Source of the DNA: Luteibacter anthropi
GTDB taxonomy: Bacteria; Pseudomonadota; Gammaproteobacteria; Xanthomonadales; Rhodanobacteraceae
Length of the DNA stretch: 64,000 bases
NCBI RefSeq assembly: GCF_011759365.1
Contig: NZ_JAARLZ010000007.1
Span: 186,001 to 250,000 of the forward strand
Direction of reading: 5' to 3'
Part shown: piece by piece, positions 16,269 through 26,914 of the stretch
Numbering within the stretch: position 1 is the first letter of the stretch
Layout of the letters: the number at the start of each line of letters is the position of its first letter
Program-made: the position numbers and the translations under genes
The notes under the pieces: model-generated
The model's input: the letters and a program-made list of their open reading frames with translations, nothing else
The model's database searches: none
What the model was told of the DNA's origin: nothing

Positions 16269-17162
16269 TCAGGCGGCCGTACGCGCCCGCGTTACCCGGC
16301 TCGCCGTTTCCTTCCCCAACTGCTCCGCCAGCCACGCACCGGTCTGTACCAGCCTGTCGAGGTCCACGCCCGTGGTCATGCCCATGCCGTGCAGCATGTA
16401 GACGACATCCTCGCTGGCCACGTTGCCGGTGGCGCCCTTGGCATACGGACAACCGCCGGTACCCGATACGGCGCTATCCACCACGCGTACGCCTTCCTCG
16501 AGGCAGGCGAGGATATTGGCCAGGGCCTGCCCATAGGTGTCATGAAAATGCACGGCAAGCGCCGCCATTGGCACCTCGGACGCCACGGCACGCAGCATGG
16601 CGCGCGCCCTGGCTGGCGTGCCGACCCCGATGGTGTCGCCGAGCGAAATCTCGTGACAGCCCAGTGCGTGCAGGCGCTTCGCCACGCGGACGACATCGGC
16701 GACCGGCACGTCGCCCTGGTAAGGGCAGCCCAGCACGGTGGAAACGTAACCCCGCACCGCCACGCCATCGGCACATGCGCGCTCCAGCACCGGCACGAAG
16801 CGCTCGATCGATTCATCGATGGAGGCGTTGATGTTCTTCTGGTTGAACGCTTCGGATGCGGCGGTAAACACGGCCACTTCCGTCGCCCCCACTTCCCGCG
16901 CGCGCTCGTACCCCTGCAGATTGGGCACGAGTACGGGATAGACCACGCCCGGCGCCTTGCGGATGGCGGTGAACACTTCGGCGGCATCGGCCAGCTGCGG
17001 CACCCACTTCGGGCTGACGAAGCTGGTGGCCTCGATGGTGGCCAGGCCGGTGTCGGAGAGGCGATTGATCAGCTCGATCTTCACCGCTGCCGCCAGCAGG
17101 GTCTTTTCGTTCTGGAGGCCGTCGCGCGGACCGACCTCGACAATGCGGACATGGTTGCTCAT
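16269..17162 (-). CDS. mvaB: Hydroxymethylglutaryl-CoA lyase
   Basis: A 297-residue TIM-barrel lyase that splits HMG-CoA to acetoacetate and acetyl-CoA, the last step of leucine breakdown. Signature motifs are present: EVGPRDGLQNEK at residues about 9-20, ATSFVSPKWVPQLAD, VHFHDTYGQALAN with metal-binding histidines, and SGTGGCPYAKGATGN with the catalytic cysteine. Length matches bacterial MvaB/LiuE. It begins 11 bases after the stop of the biotin carboxylase subunit, so the two form an operon. Confidence 0.94.
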   Translation of the reverse strand: MSNHVRIVEVGPRDGLQNEKTLLAAAVKIELINRLSDTGLATIEATSFVSPKWVPQLADAAEVFTAIRKAPGVVYPVLVPNLQGYERAREVGATEVAVFTAASEAFNQKNINASIDESIERFVPVLERACADGVAVRGYVSTVLGCPYQGDVPVADVVRVAKRLHALGCHEISLGDTIGVGTPARARAMLRAVASEVPMAALAVHFHDTYGQALANILACLEEGVRVVDSAVSGTGGCPYAKGATGNVASEDVVYMLHGMGMTTGVDLDRLVQTGAWLAEQLGKETASRVTRARTAA

Positions 17163-17173
17163 GAAAACTCCGG

Positions 17174-19168
<1,995 letters not shown>

Positions 19169-19356
19169 GCGGTTCCCGGCGTGGCGAAAAGGGGGAGTGG
19201 GAAAAGCGGGAAAACTAGCAGAATCCGGCCTCGCGGCGGGTTGCGGCGCAGCATCGGAGGGCCCGGGGATTTGCAGTGAGGGGGCGCCTCCCCTAGCCTT
19301 GGGAGTCCGGAAGGCGGCATACCGCCATCCTTACCTCCCCTTAAAGCGAGAATTTC

Positions 19357-19839
19357 ATGCAGATCGCCGACCGCCACGCCGTCTCCTTCCACTACACGCT
19401 GACCGACGACCAGGGCAACGTCATCGACAGCTCGGACGGTCGCGAGCCGCTGGCCTACATCCATGGCGAGGGCCATATCGTCCCGGGTCTGGAGAAGGCC
19501 CTTGAAGGCCGCCAGGTCGGCGACCAGTTCAAGGTCGATGTCGCCCCGGAAGAGGGCTACGGCGTGCGTCACGACGAACTCGTGCAGGTGGTGCCGCGCG
19601 CGGCGTTCCAGGGCGTGGAAGACCTCCAGCCGGGCATGCAGTTCCAGGGCCGCAACGACCAGGGCAGCATCAACGTGACCATCGCCAAGATCGAAGGCGA
19701 CAACGTCACCGTCGACGGCAATCACCCGCTCGCCGGCCAGACCCTGCACTTTGCCGTTGAAATCACCAACGTGCGCGAGGCTTCGGAAGAAGAGCTGGCC
19801 CATGGCCACGTGCATGGTGAGGGTGGTCACCACCACTGA
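19357..19839 (+). CDS. slyD: FKBP-type peptidyl-prolyl isomerase, SlyD family
   Basis: A 160-residue cytoplasmic prolyl isomerase and chaperone. The FKBP part (VSFHYTLTDDQGNVIDSS, GHIVPGLEKALEGRQVGD) is interrupted by the insert-in-flap chaperone domain and resumes with VDGNHPLAGQTLHFAVEI. The C-terminus is a short histidine-rich tail ending GHVHGEGGHHH, which likely binds nickel or other metals, though it is shorter than in E. coli SlyD. It is transcribed divergently from the carboxylase gene across 188 bases that hold no obvious feature. Confidence 0.92.
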   Translation: MQIADRHAVSFHYTLTDDQGNVIDSSDGREPLAYIHGEGHIVPGLEKALEGRQVGDQFKVDVAPEEGYGVRHDELVQVVPRAAFQGVEDLQPGMQFQGRNDQGSINVTIAKIEGDNVTVDGNHPLAGQTLHFAVEITNVREASEEELAHGHVHGEGGHHH

Positions 19840-19848
19840 TGCAGGTCT

Positions 19849-20045
19849 TATAGGAGCCGGCCTTGCCGGCGGCAGGGTCCTCGGGGCTTTGTCGTGGTGG
19901 CTGGGCTTCTGCGTGTGTCCGGGCGTTTCTTCGGCTTCGGTCGCGCGCGAGGTGTGCTCCTGCAGGGGCGTGTCGCTTCGAACCGGTCGCGCGCAAGGCG
20001 CGCTCCTACACCAATACCATGTAGGAGCGCGCCTTGCGCGCGACC
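19849..20045. repeat. Cluster of REP elements
   Basis: A diverged copy at about 19849-19876 (TAGGAGCCGGCCTTGCCGGC) directly after slyD, a reverse copy with changes at 19939-19964, a reverse copy at 19984-20009 and a forward copy at 20020-20045. They fill the space between the convergent slyD and pldA genes. Confidence 0.85.
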
Positions 20046-20070
20046 GGTCCGAAGCGATGAATCACTCCCG

Positions 20071-21138
20071 TCAATACCAGTCGAGCAACGACACACCCAG
20101 CCCCAGATACGTTGCGTGGTGGTTGTAGTCGATCATGCTTTCGCCGTATCCGTTGAACACTTCAAGGTAACCGCGCAGGTTGTTGATCACCGGGAAACTC
20201 CAGGTGAAGCGCAGCGACCCATGCGAGCGATCGCCCACGCGGAAGGAATGCCGTGCCGCCAGGGCAAATTCGTTCCGGCCCACTTCGTGCACCACCTGCA
20301 CTTCGCCACGACCCATGTAATCCTGGATATCGGGGTTATCGTCGTTCTTCCGGTTCTCCGGGATGCGCCACCACGGGCGCAGCATGATGGTCCAGCCTTC
20401 GCGCTCCAGGCCGATGTCGGCCACCACGCGGTTCCAGCTGCGCGAGAGCGGATTGGCCCGTCCGTTGGACTGGTGATTGATGCCGATGTCGGCCAGGCGG
20501 CCGGTCCAGCCGAAGATCTCGTAATTCGTGCGGAAGACGAGCAGGGCTTCCGGTTCGTAGTTGGTTTCGCGGAAGGGCCGCGAGTTCTCTTTGTTGTAGA
20601 CCTGCCAGCGGGACGACTGCGTATAGCCCACCCACAGGTCGCCGTTGTCGCCGAACAGGGTTTCGGCCACCTTGGTCTTGAGAGAGATCTGAAACTTCGA
20701 CTCGACCTTGTCCAGGTCCTGCGGCGTCGTCACCGTACGGCCTTCGGCCGGGCTGTGCGGTGTGGTGTTCTGTCGTGATGCCACGAAGACGGGCAGGGCA
20801 TACGTCGGCTTGTAACCGCGCAGGTTGAGCGTGCCGAGCTTGGATTCCGGCGAAAGCTCCCAGCGGCTGTCCAGAAGCGACAGCGGCTTGGCGACATCGC
20901 GCGAATTGCGCGTGGCGAGATCCACGCTGACCGTATCGGCCTTGATGTCTTCCTTCTTCGCCGCCTGCGGCATCTGGGTGCGACCCACGGCCTTGTCATA
21001 GCAAAGCAGGCGCTGTGCATCGGTCTCGATGGCCGAGCAGGCGCGGATGTCGGTGGGGCTGGGATTCTGGGCAAACGCCAGCCCGGCATGGACACAGACC
21101 CATGCGCCGAGCGCCCGCGCCGCGGTGTGACGGTTCAT
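20071..21138 (-). CDS. pldA: Outer-membrane phospholipase A
   Basis: A 355-residue protein with a signal peptide (ending about AFAQ at residue 24) and a 12-strand type beta-barrel C-terminal domain. The catalytic motif GINHQSNGRANPLSRSWNR gives His222 and Ser224 in this numbering, matching the OMPLA His/Ser pair. An N-terminal soluble region of about 90 residues contains two cysteines (RACSAIETDAQRLLCYD). The enzyme hydrolyses phospholipids misplaced in the outer leaflet and helps keep membrane asymmetry. The ATG at 21138 starts a good signal peptide; upstream codons to 21273 do not. Confidence 0.92.
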   Translation of the reverse strand: MNRHTAARALGAWVCVHAGLAFAQNPSPTDIRACSAIETDAQRLLCYDKAVGRTQMPQAAKKEDIKADTVSVDLATRNSRDVAKPLSLLDSRWELSPESKLGTLNLRGYKPTYALPVFVASRQNTTPHSPAEGRTVTTPQDLDKVESKFQISLKTKVAETLFGDNGDLWVGYTQSSRWQVYNKENSRPFRETNYEPEALLVFRTNYEIFGWTGRLADIGINHQSNGRANPLSRSWNRVVADIGLEREGWTIMLRPWWRIPENRKNDDNPDIQDYMGRGEVQVVHEVGRNEFALAARHSFRVGDRSHGSLRFTWSFPVINNLRGYLEVFNGYGESMIDYNHHATYLGLGVSLLDWY

Positions 21139-21234
21139 TTCGTGATGACTCCCTCTGGCCGGCGCTCCGGCCGGCTGATGCGAGGGAGTGTATCCGCGCA
21201 GGATGTGTGAAAAACGTGCAGCACGGCCCTGAAC

Positions 21235-21264
21235 GAAAACGGAGGGCCGCAGCCCTCCGTTTTC
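21235..21264 (-). terminator. Intrinsic terminator between the proline-rich gene and pldA
   Basis: GAAAACGGAGGGCCGCAGCCCTCCGTTTT forms an 8-bp stem (CGGAGGGC/GCCCTCCG) with A- and T-runs on both sides. It lies 20 bases after the stop of the minus-strand gene at 21284. It is written here with the flanks described: A-run on the left, T-run on the right. Confidence 0.8.
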
Positions 21265-21283
21265 CTGAGTCATCGCGACTCGC

Positions 21284-21787
21284 TTACTGGCCGCTGGCGC
21301 CCGACTTCTTCACCCAGGCCTCGTACTGTGCCTTGGTGACCTTGCCACTCTTGTGGCTTGCATAGTCGAAGTCATTGGCGAGCAGCGGGAACTGCGACGC
21401 ATCCTTCTCGGTGATGTAGCCCTTCTTGCCGGCCAGCGTCTTGAAATCAGGCGCCGGACCCGACGGCTTCGCGGGCGCCATGCCACTGTTCACGGTGACC
21501 TGGCCCTGCGGCGCATTCATCGTGGCGGCCGCGCCGCCGGGCGGCGGAGGCGGGGGCGGTGCATCGGCACCGGCTGGCGGCATGGCCGGAGGCGGCGGTG
21601 CCTGCTGCATCGTGGTGTCGTTGGCCGGGCGCGGCGCCGGAGGCGGCATGGAGCCGGGCGGCGGCGGGGGCGGCGTGGCTTCACCCGGCGGCGGAGGCGG
21701 AACGGGCTGGGGCGCATTCTGCGCGAATGCGGCACCCGCCAGTAACAGCAAAGCACCAAGGACTGCGGCACGTACTTGCTTCTTCAT
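21284..21787 (-). CDS. Secreted proline-rich protein with EF-hand-like C-terminus
   Basis: A 167-residue protein with a signal peptide ending AGAAFAQ at about residue 23. Residues about 26-95 are dominated by runs of up to seven prolines with alanine and glycine, probably an extended cell-wall or periplasmic spacer. The C-terminal about 60 residues are globular; FDYASHKSGKVTKAQYEAWV resembles a degenerate EF-hand, seen in related lysobacterales proteins. The polyproline runs are the kind of sequence that depends on EF-P family factors for translation. Function is unknown. Confidence 0.75.
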   Translation of the reverse strand: MKKQVRAAVLGALLLLAGAAFAQNAPQPVPPPPPGEATPPPPPPGSMPPPAPRPANDTTMQQAPPPPAMPPAGADAPPPPPPPGGAAATMNAPQGQVTVNSGMAPAKPSGPAPDFKTLAGKKGYITEKDASQFPLLANDFDYASHKSGKVTKAQYEAWVKKSGASGQ

Positions 21788-21904
21788 CGAAAGCCTCCTT
21801 GTGGGTCATCGTGGTAAGGTGTCGCGGCACGCTCGTCGCGACGGCATTGCCGACGCTAGCAAGGGACGTTTTAATGGCGGCCCAACTGCGAACAGGCCTC
21901 TACC

Positions 21905-23179
21905 GTGGCGTCACGCGTATCAGACGATCCCTCCACGCGCCCTGTGCTTACGCATCGCTCTGCGCAGTTGCTGCATCTGGCAGCGCAAGGGTTGCTGCGC
22001 AAACGCACGCGCAAGGCACGTGCCGCCGATGTCGATGCCACCATCGCCACGATGGAGATGTTGCAGATCGACACCATCCACGTCGTGGCGCGCAGTCCGT
22101 ATCTCGTCTTGTTCTCGCGTCTTGGCCCGTATCGCAGTGCGTGGCTCGATGATGCCCTGGCCGAAGGACGTATCGCCGAGTGCTGGGCGCACGAAGCCTC
22201 GTTCGTGCCGGTAGCCGAATACCGTTATCACCGCGACTTCCGCCTGGGTCGTGCAGGACACTGGGCGACAAAGAACGCGCGGCGTGCGCATGACGAATCG
22301 CGCGCGCAGATGGAAGCCTTGCTTCAGCGCATTCGCGAGGAAGGGCCGCTGCGCGCGGCCGACTTCGAGCGCGATGCACCGGCCACGTCGGGATGGTGGG
22401 GATGGAAGCCTGAGAAGCGCTGGCTTGAAGCCTGGTTTGCGCTAGGCGAGTTGATGGTGACCCGGCGTGAGCGTTTTCAGCGTGTATACGACCTTGCCGA
22501 ACGGGTGACATCGCGCTGGGCCGAGCCACCGCCGATGGCCTTGCTCGATGAAACCGAGATTCGCCGGCACTTCATTCTGCGCAGCGTGCGCGCGCTGGGT
22601 ATCACCAAGGCGCGATGGATCGCCGATTATTTTCGCCTGCGGCCTCGCGTGACCGATGACGAACTCGTGCCCCTGGTGGACGACGGGGATCTCATCGCGG
22701 TGAGTGTTACCGGGTGGAACGAGGTGGCCTATGTGCACCCTGATCATGCGGGACTACTTGATGAGGCGTGCAGGAACACCTTGCGCGCTACGCGCACCAC
22801 CGTGCTTTCACCGTTCGATCCGGTGGTCTGGGATCGCGCGCGGGCGCTGGATCTGTTCGGTTTCGAGTACACGATCGAGTGCTACGTGCCGGCGGCGAAG
22901 CGTCGCTACGGCTATTACGTACTGCCTGTTCTGCACCGCGGGCGACTGGTAGGCCGGCTGGATGCGAAAGCCCATCGCCAGGAAGGCCTCTTCCAGGTGA
23001 TTGGCGTATGGCTCGAAGAAGGTGTGCTGCCGACGCCTGATCTGGTGGATGGCATGGCCGGGGCAATCATCGAATGCGCGGTGTGGCACGACACGCCACG
23101 TGTGGCGATCGACGCCGGCCAGCCTCGATGGCTGGCCGGTTTGCTGTCGAGGGCGATCGCCAGCCGCTTAGCGGGTTGA
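21905..23179 (+). CDS. YcaQ/AlkX-type DNA glycosylase (winged-helix family)
   Basis: A 424-residue protein of the HTH_42 superfamily, which excises bulky or crosslinked alkylated bases. The catalytic QxD motif is seen as Q54-I55-D56 in MLQIDTIHVVARSPYLVLFSRLG, the form used by E. coli YcaQ. Later family features include WAHEASFVP, WGWKPEKRWLEAWFALGEL and FDPVVWDRARALDLFGFEYTIE. Length matches YcaQ. The start at 21905 is the first in frame; MASR lacks a strong ribosome-binding site. The last 12 bases overlap the convergent lipoprotein gene. Confidence 0.87.
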   Translation: MASRVSDDPSTRPVLTHRSAQLLHLAAQGLLRKRTRKARAADVDATIATMEMLQIDTIHVVARSPYLVLFSRLGPYRSAWLDDALAEGRIAECWAHEASFVPVAEYRYHRDFRLGRAGHWATKNARRAHDESRAQMEALLQRIREEGPLRAADFERDAPATSGWWGWKPEKRWLEAWFALGELMVTRRERFQRVYDLAERVTSRWAEPPPMALLDETEIRRHFILRSVRALGITKARWIADYFRLRPRVTDDELVPLVDDGDLIAVSVTGWNEVAYVHPDHAGLLDEACRNTLRATRTTVLSPFDPVVWDRARALDLFGFEYTIECYVPAAKRRYGYYVLPVLHRGRLVGRLDAKAHRQEGLFQVIGVWLEEGVLPTPDLVDGMAGAIIECAVWHDTPRVAIDAGQPRWLAGLLSRAIASRLAG

Positions 23180-23650
23180 TGCAGGAGCAGGAGCGTCGGT
23201 GCAGGAGCGGCCCTTGAGCACATCCTTGAGCTGGCTGGCCAGCGACGTGCAACGGGCGCCGAGCTGGTCTCGCATGTCCGGGTCCTGGGACTGCTTGAGC
23301 AGGCTGGTCCGCATCATCTCGTAGCGGTTCTCGATCTGGTCGCGCGGGAAGACGCCCGCCGCCAGGTGGCAGCTCTTGTAGCTGGCAAGGTATTCGTCGC
23401 AGGCGGCAATGCCGGTGCTATCAGGCAGCGGGGCTTCCTTGACCGTCGACGTGCGGGTCGTGGTCCGGCTCGTGGAAGACGACGTGGTGGCCGTCTTGCT
23501 GGCCGTGCCCGAGGTTGTCGTGGTCGCAGGGGCCGTGGTCGTCACCGTACGGGTGGACGAGGCCGTGGAACGGGTGCCGTGGTCGGAGCAGGCCGCCAGG
23601 GCCAGGAGGCCGAGGGCCAGCGGAGCGATGCGAAGCAGGGAGTGTGTCAT
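23168..23650 (-). CDS. Serine/threonine-rich lipoprotein of unknown function
   Basis: A 160-residue protein with a lipoprotein signal peptide; the lipobox LAAC puts the acylated Cys at about residue 21. Residues about 25-70 are almost only Thr, Ser and Ala, a flexible tether. The C-terminal domain (about 90 residues) has four cysteines (ACDEYL, KSCHLA, ARCTSL, RSCTDA), likely paired, and helical segments. I do not recognise the fold. It converges on the YcaQ gene and overlaps its end by 12 bases. Confidence 0.75.
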   Translation of the reverse strand: MTHSLLRIAPLALGLLALAACSDHGTRSTASSTRTVTTTAPATTTTSGTASKTATTSSSTSRTTTRTSTVKEAPLPDSTGIAACDEYLASYKSCHLAAGVFPRDQIENRYEMMRTSLLKQSQDPDMRDQLGARCTSLASQLKDVLKGRSCTDAPAPASTR

Positions 23651-23826
23651 GGTCGGCTGTCCCCCTTATGGAACGTGGGCGATGGATGGTCGGGCGTCGC
23701 AATCCGGATGCGACACCCCGCAAGGATGTGCCGGAACCGGGTGAACGGGACGTTAGCGTAGGGTGGGCCGGAGCGAATGAATCTCAAAGAACGGGTTCCG
23801 GCATCGCTATTTGTCGCCGACGCGGG

Positions 23827-23993
23827 TATGATCGCCGCACTGTGTTTGCCGGGGTCATTGAGTTACGTTGACCCGATGCCGCTGATCACGATCCGCAACA
23901 TCGCTTCGCTCCTCGCGTTTCCTTGCACACCAGTAAGCGGCAACTTCCTATAAGTTGCTGGTTTTATTCGTTATATCGTATTGGAGTGTTTCT
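23827..23993 (+). promoter_or_regulatory. Promoter and long 5' leader of the first csp gene
   Basis: TATGAT at 23827-23832 is a -10 box. Six bases later begins ACTGTGTTTGC (23839), which recurs at the same place upstream of the second csp gene, so the transcript likely starts near 23839 with a leader of about 155 bases. The leader holds pyrimidine-rich runs, and TTGGAG lies nine bases before the ATG. Long leaders that refold in the cold are known for csp genes. No convincing -35 is seen. Confidence 0.6.
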
Positions 23994-24203
23994 ATGTCGG
24001 ATCGCGAGATCGGCACTGTTAAGTGGTTCAACGACGCCAAGGGCTTCGGTTTCATCTCCCGTGAGAACGGTCCGGACGTGTTCGTGCACTTCCGCGCCAT
24101 CCAGGGCAATGGCTTCAAGTCGCTCGCCGAAGGCGAGAAGGTCTCCTTCAAGGTCGTCAACGGCCAGAAGGGCCTGCAGGCTGAGGAAGTGAACAAGGCC
24201 TAA
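23994..24203 (+). CDS. Cold-shock protein, CspA family
   Basis: A 69-residue single cold-shock domain protein. RNA-binding motifs RNP1 (KGFGFI) and RNP2 (VFVHF) are intact, and the N-terminal [15 protein letters not shown] is typical. It binds single-stranded RNA or DNA and acts as an RNA chaperone. The ATG at 23994 ([11 protein letters not shown]) fits the family; an in-frame codon at 23955 would add an atypical hydrophobic extension. A terminator follows at 24228. A second csp gene lies 600 bases downstream. Confidence 0.95.
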   Translation: MSDREIGTVKWFNDAKGFGFISRENGPDVFVHFRAIQGNGFKSLAEGEKVSFKVVNGQKGLQAEEVNKA

Positions 24204-24227
24204 GCCTTTTCACTTTCTGTGCTTCGA

Positions 24228-24257
24228 AAAGCCGGGCGGAAACGCCCGGCTTTTTTA
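24228..24257 (+). terminator. Intrinsic terminator of the first csp gene
   Basis: AAAGCCGGGCG-GAAA-CGCCCGGCTTTTTT forms a stem of eight GC-rich pairs extended by A-U pairs, with a T-run. It starts 24 bases after the csp stop codon. A REP cluster begins 23 bases further on. Confidence 0.93.
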
Positions 24258-24280
24258 TTGGCCCGGCTGGAGCAGACTCC

Positions 24281-24399
24281 TGTAGGAGCGCGCCTTGCGC
24301 GCGACCCGGAATCATCGCGAAAACCGGTCGCGCGCAAGGCGCGCTCCTACAGGGGGATGGGGCGTCGCCCGCTCGGTCGCGCGCAGGCGCGCTCCTGCA
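24281..24399. repeat. Cluster of three REP elements
   Basis: Forward copy at 24281-24306, reverse copies at 24326-24351 and 24375-24399. They lie between the terminator of the first csp gene and the promoter of the second. The stretch 24400-24615 holds nothing I recognise. Confidence 0.9.
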
Positions 24400-24617
24400 G
24401 TTCCGGCTCCAGGGGCGTTGATGCCGAATATGCATATGATTTATCGCCCTGATCCGGCCTGTTCACGGGAATAAAGCCGTTGCACTCCCAAATGCAGGGC
24501 AACCCGCCATTAAGTGACCCGCTAAACTCGAGTATCGCGACATCCCTTACGGATAGATTGCCGAATTTCGCGCTTCCTTCACGTAACGAGGCGTGATCGG
24601 TGTCAAAAATTCGACCT

Positions 24618-24805
24618 CTGTAGGAATTCCCCTACAGAACTTCAGGGAAATGTGGTTATCATCCACCGTACTGTGTTTGCGCGGTCACGCGAGTGACCCG
24701 ATGTAAGCGATTCGATACGCTCCATCGCATCACCCCGCCATGCATGCCCAGTAACGTCGCCGGCTCGCGAGCCGGGTTTTTGTGTGTTCGATAGAGGTGT
24801 GTGTA
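24618..24805 (+). promoter_or_regulatory. Promoter and leader of the second csp gene, with an inverted repeat
   Basis: TATCAT at 24657-24662 is the -10 box; ACTGTGTTTGC begins at 24670, at almost the same spacing as in the first csp gene, giving a leader of about 136 bases. The inverted repeat CTGTAGG-AATTCC-CCTACAG at 24618-24637 sits where an operator or upstream element would be. Within the leader GCCGGCTCGCGAGCCGG (24758-24774) can form a hairpin next to TTTTT. The ATG at 24806 follows AGAGGTGTGTGTA. Confidence 0.6.
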
Positions 24806-25009
24806 ATGGCAACTGGTACGGTGAAGTGGTTCAACGACGCCAAGGGTTTTGGCTTTATTACTCAGGACGAGGGCGGCCCGGACGTGTTCGTGCATTTCCG
24901 TTCGATCCAGGGCAATGGCTTCAAGTCCCTGCAGGAAGGCCAGAAGGTTGAATATACGGTGACGCAGGGCCAGAAGGGTCCGCAGGCCGACAACGTCGTT
25001 CCGAAGTAA
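24806..25009 (+). CDS. Cold-shock protein, CspA family
   Basis: A 67-residue cold-shock domain protein, closely similar to the one at 23994 ([15 protein letters not shown] is shared, as is [14 protein letters not shown]). RNP1 and RNP2 motifs are intact. It differs most in the last 20 residues ([20 protein letters not shown]). The ATG at 24806 gives the usual MATGTVKW start. A strong terminator follows at 25061. Confidence 0.95.
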   Translation: MATGTVKWFNDAKGFGFITQDEGGPDVFVHFRSIQGNGFKSLQEGQKVEYTVTQGQKGPQADNVVPK

Positions 25010-25060
25010 GACCTTGTCAGGCGGATAGGGCTTCATTGCCTGGATCTGCATCGACTTCCG

Positions 25061-25098
25061 CTCCCCCGGGCCCCTGTTCCCGGGGGAGTTTTTGTTTG
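25061..25098 (+). terminator. Intrinsic terminator of the second csp gene
   Basis: CTCCCCCGGG pairs with CCCGGGGGAG across eight bases, followed by TTTTTGTTTG. The next gene starts at 25113, so the terminator separates the two units. Confidence 0.9.
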
Positions 25099-25112
25099 TC
25101 CTCAGGAAAACC

Positions 25113-25970
25113 ATGAGCGAACCAGCGGCCGATCCGGCAATTCACCCGGAAACCCTTTCCCTGCAGATGACGGACGGGGCTCGCGCCGACCTCATGCTCT
25201 ACCGACCCCAGGGGCCTGTGCGTGCCTGCTTGCTATGGGTTCCGGCGATGGGCGTATCCGCCAGGCATTACCAGGCCTTCGCCCGGGCATTGGCGGCCCG
25301 CGGTGTCGTGGTCGGCGTACATGAGTGGCGTGGCCATGGTTCGAGCGATCGACGCGCGGGCCGAAGGCAGGACTGGGGTTACCGCGAGCTGCTTGGCGAC
25401 GATCTGCCCCACAGCCTCGATGCGCTGCGCGCAGCGGCTCCCGGCGTGCCCGTGCTGCTGGGCGGCCATAGCCTGGGTGGTCAGCTTGCCTGCCTGCTGG
25501 CGTCGACGACACCGGTGCCGCTTTCCGGCGTCGTGCTGGTTGCCACGGGCGCCCCGTACTGGCGCCGCTTCAAGCCCTGGACCTATGGCGCCTACGTCTT
25601 CGCCCCGTTGCTGGCGAAACTGGTGGGCCGGCTGCCAGGACATAGCATCGGCTTCGGAGGTAACGAGGCGCGTGGCGTGATCGCCGACTGGGGGCGCAGC
25701 GGACGCACAGGGCGCTATGCGGCGCGCGGCATGCCGGTGGATTTCGAGGCGGCGCTGGCGCGTCAGAAGGCTCCGGTGCACGCATGGCTGTTGCGCGAAG
25801 ACTGGCTCGCGCCCCTGTCATCGCTGGAATGGCTGCAGGGGAAGATGCCGGCAGCCCCACACACGACGGCCATCCTGTCGAGCGACGATCTGGGTGGTGC
25901 CGCCGCCGATCACTTCGCTTGGATGAAAGCGCCCGATGCCGTCGCGGCACGGATCGCAAACGCCATCTGA
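25113..25970 (+). CDS. Alpha/beta-hydrolase
   Basis: A 285-residue cytoplasmic hydrolase of the serine aminopeptidase/monoacylglycerol-lipase-like group. The nucleophile elbow is GGHSLGGQ (Ser at about residue 121); an acid in AILSSDDLGG and a His in DHFAWM near the C-terminus complete the triad. HEWRGHGSSDRR is the typical oxyanion/lid region. The ATG at 25113 follows CAGGAAAACC. The substrate is unknown. A pirin gene follows 55 bases later and may be co-transcribed. Confidence 0.87.
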   Translation: MSEPAADPAIHPETLSLQMTDGARADLMLYRPQGPVRACLLWVPAMGVSARHYQAFARALAARGVVVGVHEWRGHGSSDRRAGRRQDWGYRELLGDDLPHSLDALRAAAPGVPVLLGGHSLGGQLACLLASTTPVPLSGVVLVATGAPYWRRFKPWTYGAYVFAPLLAKLVGRLPGHSIGFGGNEARGVIADWGRSGRTGRYAARGMPVDFEAALARQKAPVHAWLLREDWLAPLSSLEWLQGKMPAAPHTTAILSSDDLGGAAADHFAWMKAPDAVAARIANAI

Positions 25971-26025
25971 GCAAACGGCAACGTGTGTTGCGTTACGCTT
26001 CGGGTAGTTCTTGCGGAGAGTGACG

Positions 26026-26901
26026 ATGAGTCCGGATCTGATCGACGGCAAACAGCGCGACCTGGGCGATGGCTTCGTCGTCCGTCGCATGCTGCCCCAC
26101 CTGAAAGCCCGTCATGTCGGGCCCTTCGTTTTCTTCGACCAGATGGGTCCTGCCGCGTTTGGTGAAGACACCGGCATGGATGTGCGTCCGCATCCGCATA
26201 TCGGCCTGGCCACGGTCACCTGGTTGTTCGATGGCGCGATCCGCCATCGCGACAGCCTGGGCAGCCATGTCGATATCCATCCGGGTGACGTGAACTGGAT
26301 GACGGCCGGTCGCGGCATCGTGCACTCCGAGCGCACGCCGCCGGTGGAGCGTCATCACGGCCAGAAACTGCATGGCATCCAGGTGTGGGTGGCCCTGCCC
26401 AAGACCCACGAGACGATCGAGCCGGAATTTCACCATCACCCGGCGAGCGAACTGCCGCGCGTGGATGTCGATGGCGGACAGTTGGTGGTGATCGCTGGCG
26501 ATGCCTTTGGCGTTACCTCGCCCGTGCGCGTCTTTGCACCCATGTTCTTCGTCGAGGCGCGCCTGAAGCGCGGTTCCCGCCTCACCATGCCGGCGCATCA
26601 CGCGGAGTGGGGCGCCTATGTCGTCGAGGGTGCCGCGCGCTTCGGCGATCTCGACCTGAGCGCACTGGACATGGGCGTGGCCCACGATGGCGAACCGCCG
26701 GTGCTCGAAGCACGTGAGGATGCGCTGGTGATGCTGTTCGGCGGCGCGCCGCTCGATGGCGAGCGTCACCTGTGGTGGAATTTCGTTGCCAGTTCGAAGG
26801 AGCTGATCGAAGCGGCCAAGGCGGATTGGGCGGCTTCGGCAGAGCGTTTTCCCGTCGTGCCCGGCGACGAGCACGAGCGTATTCCCCTGCCGCCACACTG
26901 A
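26026..26901 (+). CDS. Pirin-family protein
   Basis: A 291-residue bicupin. The N-terminal cupin has the metal-binding residues in DVRPHPHIGLATVTWLFDG, followed by HIHPG-like VDIHPGDVNWMTAGRGIVHSE, the hallmark of pirins. The C-terminal cupin is present but lacks clear metal ligands. Bacterial pirins can act as quercetin 2,3-dioxygenases or redox-linked regulators; the role here is open. The ATG at 26026 follows GGAGAGTGACG. Fourteen bases separate it from the DUF962 gene. Confidence 0.9.
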   Translation: MSPDLIDGKQRDLGDGFVVRRMLPHLKARHVGPFVFFDQMGPAAFGEDTGMDVRPHPHIGLATVTWLFDGAIRHRDSLGSHVDIHPGDVNWMTAGRGIVHSERTPPVERHHGQKLHGIQVWVALPKTHETIEPEFHHHPASELPRVDVDGGQLVVIAGDAFGVTSPVRVFAPMFFVEARLKRGSRLTMPAHHAEWGAYVVEGAARFGDLDLSALDMGVAHDGEPPVLEAREDALVMLFGGAPLDGERHLWWNFVASSKELIEAAKADWAASAERFPVVPGDEHERIPLPPH

Positions 26902-26914
26902 AGGGAGGGTCGCC

